From positions 3,174,501-3,238,500 of the forward strand of contig NC_008700.1 of the NCBI RefSeq assembly GCF_000015245.1: a stretch of 64,000 nt of DNA, read 5' to 3'. Below are positions 8,401 to 17,661 of this stretch, piece by piece. The translations under genes and the position numbers were made by a program. Each line of letters begins with the position of its first letter. Position 1 is the first letter of the stretch. The stretch is from Shewanella amazonensis SB2B (GTDB taxonomy: Bacteria; Pseudomonadota; Gammaproteobacteria; Enterobacterales; Shewanellaceae). The notes beneath the pieces are model-generated. The model was not told where the DNA came from. It saw nothing but the letters and a program-made list of their open reading frames with translations, and did no database searches.

Positions 8401-8961
8401 TTACTCACACAGACTGCGGGTCAACACCACCAGTTCATCGATACGCTGATTACTTAATTGGCGATAATCGAAATAAGGACAGACAATTAGGCGACGATGA
8501 CGGTCGATGGCAAATCGCTCGCTGAGCCACTCCAGTTGCAATCCCCCGCTTTCAACATCACTGAAGGCAGTGCCGTAACCTTTACCCATCACCAGATACA
8601 GCGGGCCTGGGCGCGCCTCAAGTGGCGATGAAAACAGCAGCGCCGTGCCACAGTCAGGTTGCAGCAGAAGTGCATCACGATATGCCTGCCAACTGTCAAA
8701 TTGACTCACGGCCGCTACCGCCGGCAGCGCCTTTTTAATCACCTCATCGGCCGCCATGGCCCAGATTAACTTGGCATATACGTTAAATACCTTGCGCCAG
8801 CCATTACCGCAGGCATCACCTATGGCTTTGATTTCGCCGCTCACCAACGCGCGGCAGCTGGCGAGCTCGCCAAGCCCCATAAAGGGTGGGCGATTGGCGA
8901 TACACACCCCCAATTGATAGCGTTCATCCCCCAGGCCCACAGGGGGTCTTGTACTTGTCAT
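8401..8961 (-). CDS. Hypothetical cytoplasmic protein, 186 residues
   Basis: I recognise this only as a conserved Shewanella-type hypothetical (it resembles what is catalogued as DUF6942). It lacks signal peptide and membrane helices. Visible features are an N-terminal YQLGVCIANRPPF segment, a central helical region and a C-terminal HRRLIVCPYFDYRQLSNQRI segment. The ATG chosen follows AAGGGAATCAAG; a TTG six codons upstream is less likely. It is divergent from zapE. No function is proposed. Confidence 0.7.
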   Translation of the reverse strand: MTSTRPPVGLGDERYQLGVCIANRPPFMGLGELASCRALVSGEIKAIGDACGNGWRKVFNVYAKLIWAMAADEVIKKALPAVAAVSQFDSWQAYRDALLLQPDCGTALLFSSPLEARPGPLYLVMGKGYGTAFSDVESGGLQLEWLSERFAIDRHRRLIVCPYFDYRQLSNQRIDELVVLTRSLCE

Positions 8962-9104
8962 CTTGATTCCCTTATCCAATTTGTCGGTTCAGGCAGGCGA
9001 GAGGGGCCCAGCATAGGTTATCCACACCTGAACGCCAAGGACTGCGACAGGGCGGCAACAGGGCTGATATACTGCCATTCTTTGTGCTTCCCCGACCTTG
9101 CTGT

Positions 9105-10226
9105 ATGCCAGACACTTGCCAACCCTCCGATTTTTCATCGCCCAGCGACCGTTACTACCGTCTCTGTCAAACCTCTCGCCTGCACCAAGACCCGGCGCAG
9201 CTGGCGGCTCTGGCAGCCTTGGAACTGAGATTTGAGTCCCTTCAACGGCAAGCTGAAACCAAAGGGCTTTACCTCTGGGGGGATGTGGGCCGGGGCAAGA
9301 CCTTATTAATGGATCTCTTCCATGCTTCCCTCGGGGATGTCCCCAATCTGCGGCTGCACTTCCATCACTTTATGGCCCGCATTCACCGGCAATTAAATCA
9401 ACTCACCGGCATACGGGATCCACTGAGACATCTGGCGCGGCAGCTGGCAAAGGACTGCCGCGTTCTTTGTTTCGATGAGTTTTTTGTCTCGGACATTGGT
9501 GATGCCATTATTTTGGGTCGGCTGTGCGAAGCCCTGTTTGATGAAGGCGTTATGCTGGTTGCCACCTCCAACACCCCAATCCACAGGCTGTATGAAAACG
9601 GCCTGCAGCGGGACAGGTTTCTGCCTGCCATCGCACTCTTGCAGCAACAGTTGGAGTCCATTCATTTAAACGGCAGTGTGGACCATCGCCTCAAGGCCGA
9701 CACAAAAGCCCCCGGGATGCCGCGCTGGCAGTGTGGTGGCGAAGCCGATTTCGACGCCCTCTTCGACTCTGATGCACACAGCAATCTCGAGATACAGGTA
9801 CTGGGGCGCCCTATTCATGCCAGACGCACCGCTTCGGGTATCAGCTGGTTCAGCTTTGAAGACCTGTGTAATGGCCCCCGCTCGCAACTGGATTATATGG
9901 CGTTGGCTGAGCAATTGGAGACATTGGTACTCAGTGACGTGCCAAGGCTTGGCGGCGAACCCCGGGGCTGGATCCGTGCCCGGGGCACCGAAGATGGCGT
10001 TGACGCCACCGCCACTGGTGAGCGCATCTTAAGTTATGCCCCACAGGATGATGCGGCGCGACGCTTTATTGCCTTGGTGGATGAGTTTTACGATCAGGGC
10101 AAGCTGCTGTATTTACATACCCTGGTCCCCCTGGAGGAGCTTTATTGCCAGGGGGCACTGGGATTTGAGTTTCGCCGCACCCAAAGCCGGCTGCAGCAAA
10201 TGCTCCGGGCAGATTGGCCGGGCTAG
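9105..10226 (+). CDS. zapE: Cell-division ATPase ZapE (AFG1/YhcM family)
   Basis: A 373-residue AFG1-type P-loop ATPase, matching E. coli ZapE in length. The Walker A motif GDVGRGKT lies at residues 59-66, followed by MDLFHA and the HFHHFMARIH block typical of the family. Walker B is LCFDEFFVSD, and sensor-like VATSNTP follows. ZapE associates with the Z-ring and is needed in E. coli for division under low oxygen or heat. An upstream in-frame ATG would add seven residues. Its stop codon overlaps the stop of the converging amidohydrolase gene within a single CTAG. Confidence 0.93.
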   Translation: MPDTCQPSDFSSPSDRYYRLCQTSRLHQDPAQLAALAALELRFESLQRQAETKGLYLWGDVGRGKTLLMDLFHASLGDVPNLRLHFHHFMARIHRQLNQLTGIRDPLRHLARQLAKDCRVLCFDEFFVSDIGDAIILGRLCEALFDEGVMLVATSNTPIHRLYENGLQRDRFLPAIALLQQQLESIHLNGSVDHRLKADTKAPGMPRWQCGGEADFDALFDSDAHSNLEIQVLGRPIHARRTASGISWFSFEDLCNGPRSQLDYMALAEQLETLVLSDVPRLGGEPRGWIRARGTEDGVDATATGERILSYAPQDDAARRFIALVDEFYDQGKLLYLHTLVPLEELYCQGALGFEFRRTQSRLQQMLRADWPG

Positions 10227-11677
10227 ATATCCTTGCGGCCGGTATTAAGGATTTGCACCGCCGCAGCGGCATTGTCTTTCCAGCGCGCCAGCTCAGCTTC
10301 GTTATGATATTCCCCGCCCTGCACCAGGCTGTGTATTTTCAATGTTGCGCTGATATCCACCAGCGGATTGGCTTTTAGCACCAACAAATCCGCCCGCTTA
10401 CCCTCGGCGATACTGCCGTAGTCCTTATCCAGCCCCATAAATTTGGCGCCATCGAGGGTGGCTGCGCGCAAAATTCTCGCCGGGCTCAGTCCCGCCTTTT
10501 GCCACAACTGCAATTCGGTATGCAGCCCTTCGGCAGGGTACACATAGGTATTGAGCGCGGCAGAGTCACTGCCTGCGAGCAACATGACCCCGGCGGCTTC
10601 CAGGTGACGCAGCTGACTTGCCTCCGCCTCATAGCGCTGCTTACGGGCTTGCCACTGCTCGGCGGTCTGCTCGCCCATGCGCTCTATGCGCCAGCGGTAT
10701 TTGTCGGTAAAGGCCGTGGTGAGATAACGCAAAAATGCATCCTGACTGTGATTGTTGGTGTCAAGATGCGCCAGCTGATAGCCACCAATCAGGGTGGGCG
10801 TGACGGCTACCCCCTCAGTCGCCAGCATCTTATATCCCTCAGTAGCCACTTGCTGCTGGAAACCTTGCCGGTAGCGGGCGGCGGCTTCTTTGGCTGGCAC
10901 ACTGCCATCTCTCACGGACGCTGAGATGACCGCCTCATCTGCGTGTCCCAAACGCAGCACATAGGAGACATGCTCAATACTCGACAACCCCGCACGGGCG
11001 GCATCGGCCACGCTTACCCCATAGGGAATGTGGCTGGATACCCGAAACCCACGTCTGTGAGCTTCGGCCACGGTTTTAAGATACAGCGCCGGAGCCATGG
11101 TGTTTTCGGTTATCTTGATGAAATCCACCTTCATGGCAGTCAGCTTCTCCATGCCGCGTCCCATGGCAGCCTCATCACCGACTTCCATGTCACCGCTCCA
11201 CAGCGAGTCTATGCCCTCAAATTTTTGTCCCGCCGAGAAGATACGCGGACCAAGGCGTTCACCATCGGCAATTTGCTGACGCCACACCATCACTTCCGGC
11301 GCAAGGTCGCTTGCGGCTTCACGCACCGCCGTAATGCCATAGGCCAGGTAAAGGGGAAGCAGCAGTGCGTTATCTTCCACCAGCTCACGCCCCTCAAAGT
11401 GCACATGCATGTCCCACAAGGATGGCAACAGATACTGGCCGCCCAGATCTTGTGTGTGGTCAGCGCCAAGCGGCTCATTCGCCTGCGCAACACGCACAAT
11501 TCGGCCGTCTTCAATCAGCAGCTGTTTACCCTGCACCAAGCGACCTTGCTCCACGTCCACCAACTGAAAGTTGGTCAATTTCAGGCTTTGGGCATGGGCG
11601 TGAGCGGTAAGCCCCAACGCCAGAGCGATACTGAAGGACAGACAGAGGGTGCGAGCGAGGGGGTTGAGTCTGGGCAT
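10223..11677 (-). CDS. Exported metal-dependent amidohydrolase
   Basis: A 484-residue protein with a signal peptide (CLSFSIALALGLTAHAHA) and an amidohydrolase TIM-barrel. The N-terminal metal site is WDMHVHFEG (HxH), later histidines lie in SSHIPYG and SSIEHVSYV, and the catalytic Asp is in LLAGSDSAALNT. The closing GSIAEGKRADLLVL segment is the composite beta-sandwich common to imidazolonepropionase and dipeptidase-like members. A periplasmic cyclic amide or dipeptide is a likely substrate, but none can be named. A LysR gene lies divergently 115 bp away and may control it. Confidence 0.88.
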   Translation of the reverse strand: MPRLNPLARTLCLSFSIALALGLTAHAHAQSLKLTNFQLVDVEQGRLVQGKQLLIEDGRIVRVAQANEPLGADHTQDLGGQYLLPSLWDMHVHFEGRELVEDNALLLPLYLAYGITAVREAASDLAPEVMVWRQQIADGERLGPRIFSAGQKFEGIDSLWSGDMEVGDEAAMGRGMEKLTAMKVDFIKITENTMAPALYLKTVAEAHRRGFRVSSHIPYGVSVADAARAGLSSIEHVSYVLRLGHADEAVISASVRDGSVPAKEAAARYRQGFQQQVATEGYKMLATEGVAVTPTLIGGYQLAHLDTNNHSQDAFLRYLTTAFTDKYRWRIERMGEQTAEQWQARKQRYEAEASQLRHLEAAGVMLLAGSDSAALNTYVYPAEGLHTELQLWQKAGLSPARILRAATLDGAKFMGLDKDYGSIAEGKRADLLVLKANPLVDISATLKIHSLVQGGEYHNEAELARWKDNAAAAVQILNTGRKDI

Positions 11678-11792
11678 TATCAGGGATCCTTTGTGAGTCT
11701 TGTTATTGTGCCCCCAGTCTAGGATGCGGCAATTTGATTTAGAAATTAAATAACGAAATAATCATCAGTGGATTTCCCACTGGAATATAACT

Positions 11793-12716
11793 ATGTCATC
11801 CCCTTCCCTCGGCACTGAGCAGGTATTCCCCCAACAGGCCTTGCTGGATCCCGTGCTGCTGCGGGCCTTCGTTGCGGTGGCCGACAGCGGCAGCTTTACC
11901 CGGGCCGCTGCCGCTACCCACTTAACCCAATCCACGGTCAGCCAGCAGCTAAAGCGGCTCGAGCAGCAATTGGGCTGCGAGCTACTTAGCCGTAAGGGGC
12001 GCTATGCCATGCCAACCGCAGACGGAGAAAGGCTTTTGGGTTATGCACGGCAAATTTTGGCCCTGATGGCCGAGGCCGGCATGACGCCCGCACAGCCGCC
12101 CCTACTGAGGCTCGCTGTGGCAGAAGATTTTGCCGGAACCGCCCTGATGCCCATCCTGAAAAAGCTCATCACACGCTTTCCCAGCGTAAAGCTCGAGGTG
12201 CAATCGGGCCTCAGTAAACCGCTTTATCAGGCATTTCAGGAAGGTGTGGTGGAATTGGCACTCATTAAACAGCGTCAGGGAGAGCACCCGGCCAAAGCCT
12301 GCTGGCCAGAGGCGCTGAGCTGGCTTGCCGCCGCCGACTGGCAAGCTGTGAAAGCGGGAGAGCCAGTGCCCCTGATTGCTTTTCCGGCAGGGGGCCTGTA
12401 TCGCAACGAAATGGCTCAGCTGCTGGACGAAGCCGGGATCCCCTGGCGACTGGTATATAGCAGCAATTCCCTCGAGGGCGTGCTGTGCGCCGTGGCCGCC
12501 GGGATGGGTGTCAGTTTGTTACCCAGCCGCTTTATCAGGGCCAGGGAGCATAGAGAGATAACAGCGCTGCCACGGGCAACCGCTATGGAGCTGGCGCTGC
12601 ATCTTGCCAGTTCTCCCGGGGCTGAACTGCAGTGGCTGGCGGATGAAATAGGCGCTTATTGCGACCGGCTCTCCAGCGGCGGCTCGTCAGTGTCGTGCCC
12701 CAACACATCGGCATAA
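11793..12716 (+). CDS. LysR-family transcriptional regulator
   Basis: A 307-residue LysR-type protein. The winged HTH covers about residues 18-80 ([36 protein letters not shown]), followed by a periplasmic-binding-like effector domain. Divergent arrangement with the exported amidohydrolase suggests it regulates that gene; the intergenic region is AT-rich with LysR-like T-N11-A spacing possible, and a short CAGTGG/CCACTG hairpin sits just before the start codon. The 3' end overlaps the end of glnE by 61 bp on the opposite strand. The effector is unknown. Confidence 0.88.
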
Positions 12717-15541
12717 ATAGCACACACCCGCTCACTGTGCTCGGCAACGGCGATTGCCGGCAACTGCCCAGCCTCACGTTGCAGGGTCAGCCTGTGGTTT
12801 TCATCCCGCAAGGTGCAGTAAGCGGCAATCAGCTGCTGCGCTACAGGCAAGGGCAGTATGTCGAGTTCAGCAGCCGTCTGGAAAATCCGCACGTTATCAG
12901 ACCACACGGTTAGATCCTCAAACTCGGCGCTGCCCGCCAACACCAGATACTGGGCAATAAACTCAATATCCGCGATGCCACCGGGGCTTTGCTTCAAATC
13001 GAACATCCCCTCGTCCACTTTCAGCAGATGCTCACGCATCTTGGTACGCATGGCTTTGACCTCGCCCTTGAGTACGGCGGGATCGCGTACCTTACCAAGC
13101 ACCTCGGCACGAATTTCGCTGAAGCGGGCCGCCAACTGATTGTCACCAAACACAAAGCGCGACCGCACCAGCGCCTGATGCTCCCAGGTCCAGGCTTCCT
13201 GCTGCTGATATTCGCCAAAGCGTTCAATCTCGCTCACCAGCAAGCCCGATGCCCCGGAGGGGCGCAGCCGCATATCCACCTCATAGAGTTCCCCGGAGGT
13301 GGTGCGGGTGGAGAAGAGGTGCAAAATGCGCTGAGCGAGTTTGAGATAAAAATGGCTGGTTTCGATTTGCCGCTCGCCGGTGGTGAGCCCTGAGCCCTGA
13401 TAATTGTGCAAAAACACCAAATCCAGATCGGACCCATAACCCAGCTCGATACCGCCAAGTTTGCCGTAGGCAATCACCGCAAAGCCCATCTGGCCGGACT
13501 CGAGGTGCGCCGGAACCCCATGACGGGATGCAACCTGTCCCCATGCCTGATGCACCACTTGCTCGATAATGGCTTCGGCGAGAAACGTCAGATGGTCGCT
13601 GACCTGCATAATGGGTAGAACCCCGGTAACGTCAGCGGCGGCAATCTTTAGTTGCTGGGTCAGCTTGAACTGACGCAGGGCCTCCATTTGCTGCTCCATG
13701 TCATCTTCTGGCACCCGCAAAAGATACTGACGCAGCTCACTGCCATAGTCGTCGAGGGAGGTGATGTCATAGAGGGCGGCAGGATCGATGAGTTCATCCA
13801 GCAGCATGGGAAACTTGGCCAGCTGATCGGCAATCCAGGGACTGGCGCAGCAGAGGCTGACCAACTGGGCTCTGGCGCCCGGATTTTCACATAAGAGCTC
13901 CAGATAGGTGGTGCGGGTCAGTACCTGCTCAACCACATTGAAGACCGGCGCAAAGGCCGCCGACGGTATGGGCATGGACACCAGTTCCCCCAGCAGCTTT
14001 GGCATCAGGCGGTCGAGGGTTTCCCGACCTCTTGGGCCAATGGGCCGCCGCGACATGGTTTCACGCCAGCCCTTAAGCAAAGGCCAGAGGGCCGGATCGT
14101 CGATATGCTGATCTTGCAGCAACGCCTCGGCATGGTCTTCTTCCTGCACATTCCAGAACTGCCAGGTCCAATGCTCGTGATTGTCCTCAGCTTCTTCGCC
14201 GCCCACTGTGGCGCGAAAGTGTCGGTGAATTTTGGCCATGGCCGCTTCGATATGGGCGCGCAGGTCAAATTCATTGGCCATTTCCAGGGCGCAGCACAAT
14301 CGCTGCCAGTCCAGCGAATTATCCGGCAAGGTTTGGGTTTGTTTGTCGTCGATGGCCTGCAGCAGGTTTTCCGCCCTTCTGAGCAACACATAGGCGTTTT
14401 TCAGCTCATCTACTGCCAGGTATTCCAGTTGGCCCAGACTGTACAGGGTATCGATGGCACCAAAGAGACTCTGGGTACGCAGGCTGGGTTCACGCCCGCC
14501 CCGGATAAGCTGAAAGCTTTGCACCACGAACTCGACTTCACGGATGCCGCCGGCCCCCAACTTGATGTTGTCGGTCAGGTGGCGGCGTCTCACTTCCTGG
14601 GCAATAAGCTGCTTCATGCGGCGCAGCGATTCAATGGCCGAAAAATCGATGTAACGCCGGTAAACAAAGGGACGCAGCAAGCTGTGCAGCTCATCACTGT
14701 AGCCGCTCCAGGGGCCCAGCGCCCGGGCCTTAACCATGGCATAGCGTTCCCAGTCACGGCCCTGCTCCTGATAATAGTCTTCCAGTGCACTGAAACTCAC
14801 CACCAAAGGGCCGCTCTCGCCGTAGGGGCGCAGTCGCATATCCACCCGGAACACAAAACCATCGACCGTGACCTGAGACAGAAGGTTAACCAGTCGCTGT
14901 CCCATGCGGATAAAGAACTGCTGGTTATCCAGCGATTTGCGCCCACCCTGGGTTTCACCATGCTCGGGGAAGGTAAAAATCAGGTCGATGTCAGAGGAGA
15001 AATTCAGCTCACGGCCGCCCAGCTTCCCCATCCCCAAAATCATCAGGGGTTGAGGACGACCATCGGCGTCCATGGGTGTGCCCAGGCTCTGGCACATTTC
15101 CCGGTAGAGCCAATCCCGGCCAGTAATAATCAGGGCTTCAGCAAGGGAGGAAATATCCAGTAGCGACTCACCAAGGGGCGCCTTACCGGTAAAGTCGCGC
15201 CAGGCCAGACGCGCCATTTGAAAGTTGCGGTAACGTCTCAGTACCGCCTTGGCCTCATCTTCGGACGTGACAGACGCCAGCGCCTGGTGCAGCTCCCGGT
15301 CAAATGCACTTCTGTCAACCTTGTCCAGCAGACCATCAAAGAGCCGGGCAATACGCTCGGGATGACGCGACAGCTCTCTGGCGATAAAATCGCTCAGCCC
15401 GGCAACCTGCTCAAGCTCCCGGCGCTGAACCGTGTCGAGCCCGGTCAGAGACTCAGGATGATGCGCCTCCAGCGAGGCCAGCCACAGGCTGCCTTTTTCT
15501 TTGATTTCTTTCGGTATTTCTGCCTGATGTTGCTGCGACAT
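12656..15541 (-). CDS. glnE: Bifunctional glutamine synthetase adenylyltransferase/adenylyl-removing enzyme
   Basis: A 961-residue GlnE, which adds AMP to glutamine synthetase when nitrogen is ample and removes it when nitrogen is scarce. Both nucleotidyltransferase domains are present: the deadenylylating N-terminal half has [12 protein letters not shown] and the adenylylating C-terminal half has [14 protein letters not shown], each with the paired aspartates. Length agrees with E. coli (946). The start follows AGGGAACACT. The far C-terminus overlaps the LysR gene antisense. It acts in the cytoplasm with PII protein, which is not encoded here. Confidence 0.96.
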
Positions 15542-15563
15542 AGTGTTCCCTGACAACCGAGTA

Positions 15564-15580
15564 TCGACATATTATGTCGA
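15564..15580 (+). promoter_or_regulatory. Palindrome TCGACATATTATGTCGA (copy 1 of the shared operator)
   Basis: This is an 8-1-8 perfect palindrome in the region between glnE and the divergent lipoprotein gene. Its core GACATATTATGTC occurs again twice before yjfI, at identical sequence. It stands about 180 bp before the lipoprotein start and 23 bp upstream of the glnE start codon, so it could act on either. Its repetition at two promoter regions of one functional locus marks it as a probable binding site for a dimeric regulator. Confidence 0.65.
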
Positions 15581-15757
15581 GAATGATATAGGTAGTGGGT
15601 CTGCATTCCCGCATACCGGGGGCAAGACGCCGATACCCGGATAAGGTTACTATAAACCTCTGGGGATGACCTATGGGTTAACCCGATAATATTCCCTGAA
15701 TTTTTTAATGCACTGCCCAGGACTTTCCCCAGCGGTGCAGGGATTAACGGAGTGAAA

Positions 15758-16735
15758 ATGGCAGGATGGCTAAAACGCATCTTTCTCCCGCTGGGAGCTG
15801 TGATGCTGATGCTTGGCCTGGCAGGCTGTGGCGACGATGGCGCAGCCCAGCAGGCTAAAGAAATTGACAAATACCTCACGCTCACTGAGAGCCGTATCAA
15901 TACGCTTGGAGGTATGCTGGATAAGGGGGAAATCCGCAATGCGACCCTGATTGCCCAGTATGCCGAGCGACTCAAGTCTCAGGATGCATCTTTATCTCCC
16001 ATCATTGACGCCCTGTCCCAGGATGCCGCCCGGGGCCCTCTGTATCAGAGCCTGGTCAGACGCCGCAGTGACGCGCTTGCTCCGGTCAACTTTGTCGATG
16101 AAGACATGCGCCTTGCGGAGCTGGAAAATCTCTATCAGGCGGCCGACCCTATTCTGTATAACGACATGCTGTCAGATCCCCTGAATGCGCTGGCCGACAT
16201 GTCGAAAGGCACCCTGCCCCGCATGAATGCCATCAGCCGCGAAGCCGAGCTTGCCGCCAATGGCGAAGACTTCGGGCCGGGTAGTCAGCTCGTCGGCAAC
16301 CCCACATACGGCCAGTGGCAAACCGGTAGCGATGGCACCTCGTTCTGGGCCTGGTATGGCATGTATGCCATGTTCTCCAACCTGTTCCACCGGCCAGTTT
16401 ATTACGATACCTGGTCAGGCGGTCGTCACTACAGCTATTACAACGATGTGGGGCGCTACCGCTACAGCTCTCCAAGGGATTTGGCACGCCAGCAGCAGGT
16501 CTTTACCCAGGCGAAAAAGCGCTTTGATAGCCAGGGGAAGCGATTTGACAGCCCGTACGCCAAAACCCGCAGCGGTGCCAGTGGGCTATCACGCCAAAGC
16601 CAACAGGCCCCCAGCGTGGCCCAGGCCGCCAAGGCCCGTACCGAAAAACAGAAATTCCGCTCCAACTATGCCAAGGACAGCAGTTTTCGCGATGCCAAAA
16701 ACCGCACCAGCCGCAGCACCCGACGTGGCAAGTGA
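15758..16735 (+). CDS. Predicted lipoprotein heading the YjfL/aminopropyltransferase operon
   Basis: A 325-residue protein with signal and lipobox (MLMLGLAGC). After the cysteine come a helical region of about 150 residues, an aromatic patch (FWAWYGMYAMF and RPVYYDTWSGGRHYSYYNDVGRYRY), and a basic Arg/Ser/Lys tail ending SRSTRRGK. No domain is recognised. Similar short-patterned, Ser/Arg/Tyr-rich tails occur in YjfM-like proteins that go with YjfL in E. coli, so it may be a functional stand-in; that is inference. The ATG chosen follows GGAG at six bases. Stop and next gene are 20 bp apart. Confidence 0.75.
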   Translation: MAGWLKRIFLPLGAVMLMLGLAGCGDDGAAQQAKEIDKYLTLTESRINTLGGMLDKGEIRNATLIAQYAERLKSQDASLSPIIDALSQDAARGPLYQSLVRRRSDALAPVNFVDEDMRLAELENLYQAADPILYNDMLSDPLNALADMSKGTLPRMNAISREAELAANGEDFGPGSQLVGNPTYGQWQTGSDGTSFWAWYGMYAMFSNLFHRPVYYDTWSGGRHYSYYNDVGRYRYSSPRDLARQQQVFTQAKKRFDSQGKRFDSPYAKTRSGASGLSRQSQQAPSVAQAAKARTEKQKFRSNYAKDSSFRDAKNRTSRSTRRGK

Positions 16736-16755
16736 GCCCAGAAATTAAGGATCTG

Positions 16756-17658
16756 ATGATGACACTGTTACAAGACTATGGCCTGACACAAGAACTGTTG
16801 CTGATCCTGGCCATCGACCTCACCATCGCCGTCTCGCTGCTGACTGCCATGCGTTATCTGCAGGGGTGGAGCGTCAAGGTCAACAGCAGCCATGAATTGG
16901 CTGAGAAAGATAATGCCGCCTTCGGGATCAGCACTGCCGGCGCCGTGCTGGCACTAGGCGTTGTCCTCACAGGCGCTATCACTGGTGCTGCTGCCCCTGA
17001 CTACCTCACAGAAGCCATCGGCATGGGCGCCTATGGTGTATTTGGTATGCTGCTGATTAAAGTCGGCCGGGTCATGCACGACAAAATCGCCCTCAACAAC
17101 ATCGACAAAAACAGCCAGATCCTCAAAGGTAATTTGTCGGTAGCACTGGTGGACGCAGCCGCAGCCGTGGCCACTGCCATTATCATTCGCGCCAGTCTAC
17201 TGTGGGTTGAAGACTTAACTATTAATACCTTTATCGCCATCGGTACGGCTTTTGTGGTGTCGCAGTTGATGCTGGTGCTGCTGACACGGCTTCGTGAAAA
17301 CCGCTACAGCGCACGTAATCAGGGTGCCTGCATGCAGGAGGCCCTGGCCAAGGGCCATACCGCCCTCGCCATTCGCCACGCAGGACATATGCTGGCCATG
17401 GCATTAACCTTCAATGCCGCGAGCCACTTTATTCTGTTTTCGCCAACGGCCTATGTAACCAACCTCCTCGGCTGGCTGTGTTTCTCACTGGTGATGCTGC
17501 TGGCGCTCTCTTTGCTACTAAAGCTGGTGAAACTGCTGGTGCTGGCCCGTATAAACCTCGCCGATGAAATCGAGCGCCAACATAATGTGGGCCTCGCGTC
17601 AGTAGAGGTCGCCATCAGTATTGCGATTGCGCTTATTCTCACCGGACTGATGGCCTAA
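16756..17658 (+). CDS. YjfL-like membrane protein with two DUF350 repeats
   Basis: A 300-residue polytopic membrane protein. Two halves each show the DUF350 pattern: an acidic-cap NSSHELAEKDNAAFGISTAGAVLALG block in the first and NLADEIERQHNVGLASVEVAISIAIAL in the second, so it is a tandem duplication of the approximately 130-residue YjfL unit with eight or so helices. DUF350 proteins accompany PspA paralogues and YjfC-type amidoligases. Of the two adjacent ATGs after TAAGGA either could be used. The next gene begins 3 bp after its stop. Confidence 0.85.
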   Translation: MMTLLQDYGLTQELLLILAIDLTIAVSLLTAMRYLQGWSVKVNSSHELAEKDNAAFGISTAGAVLALGVVLTGAITGAAAPDYLTEAIGMGAYGVFGMLLIKVGRVMHDKIALNNIDKNSQILKGNLSVALVDAAAAVATAIIIRASLLWVEDLTINTFIAIGTAFVVSQLMLVLLTRLRENRYSARNQGACMQEALAKGHTALAIRHAGHMLAMALTFNAASHFILFSPTAYVTNLLGWLCFSLVMLLALSLLLKLVKLLVLARINLADEIERQHNVGLASVEVAISIAIALILTGLMA

Positions 17659-17661
17659 GCC

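Noticed and set aside
10943..11722. A 259-codon plus-strand frame opposite the amidohydrolase
   Set aside because: It is a shadow of a complete gene with signal peptide and metal motifs.
14105..15163. A 352-codon plus-strand frame inside glnE
   Set aside because: It lies fully antisense to a glnE with intact motifs and has no Shine-Dalgarno or recognisable fold.
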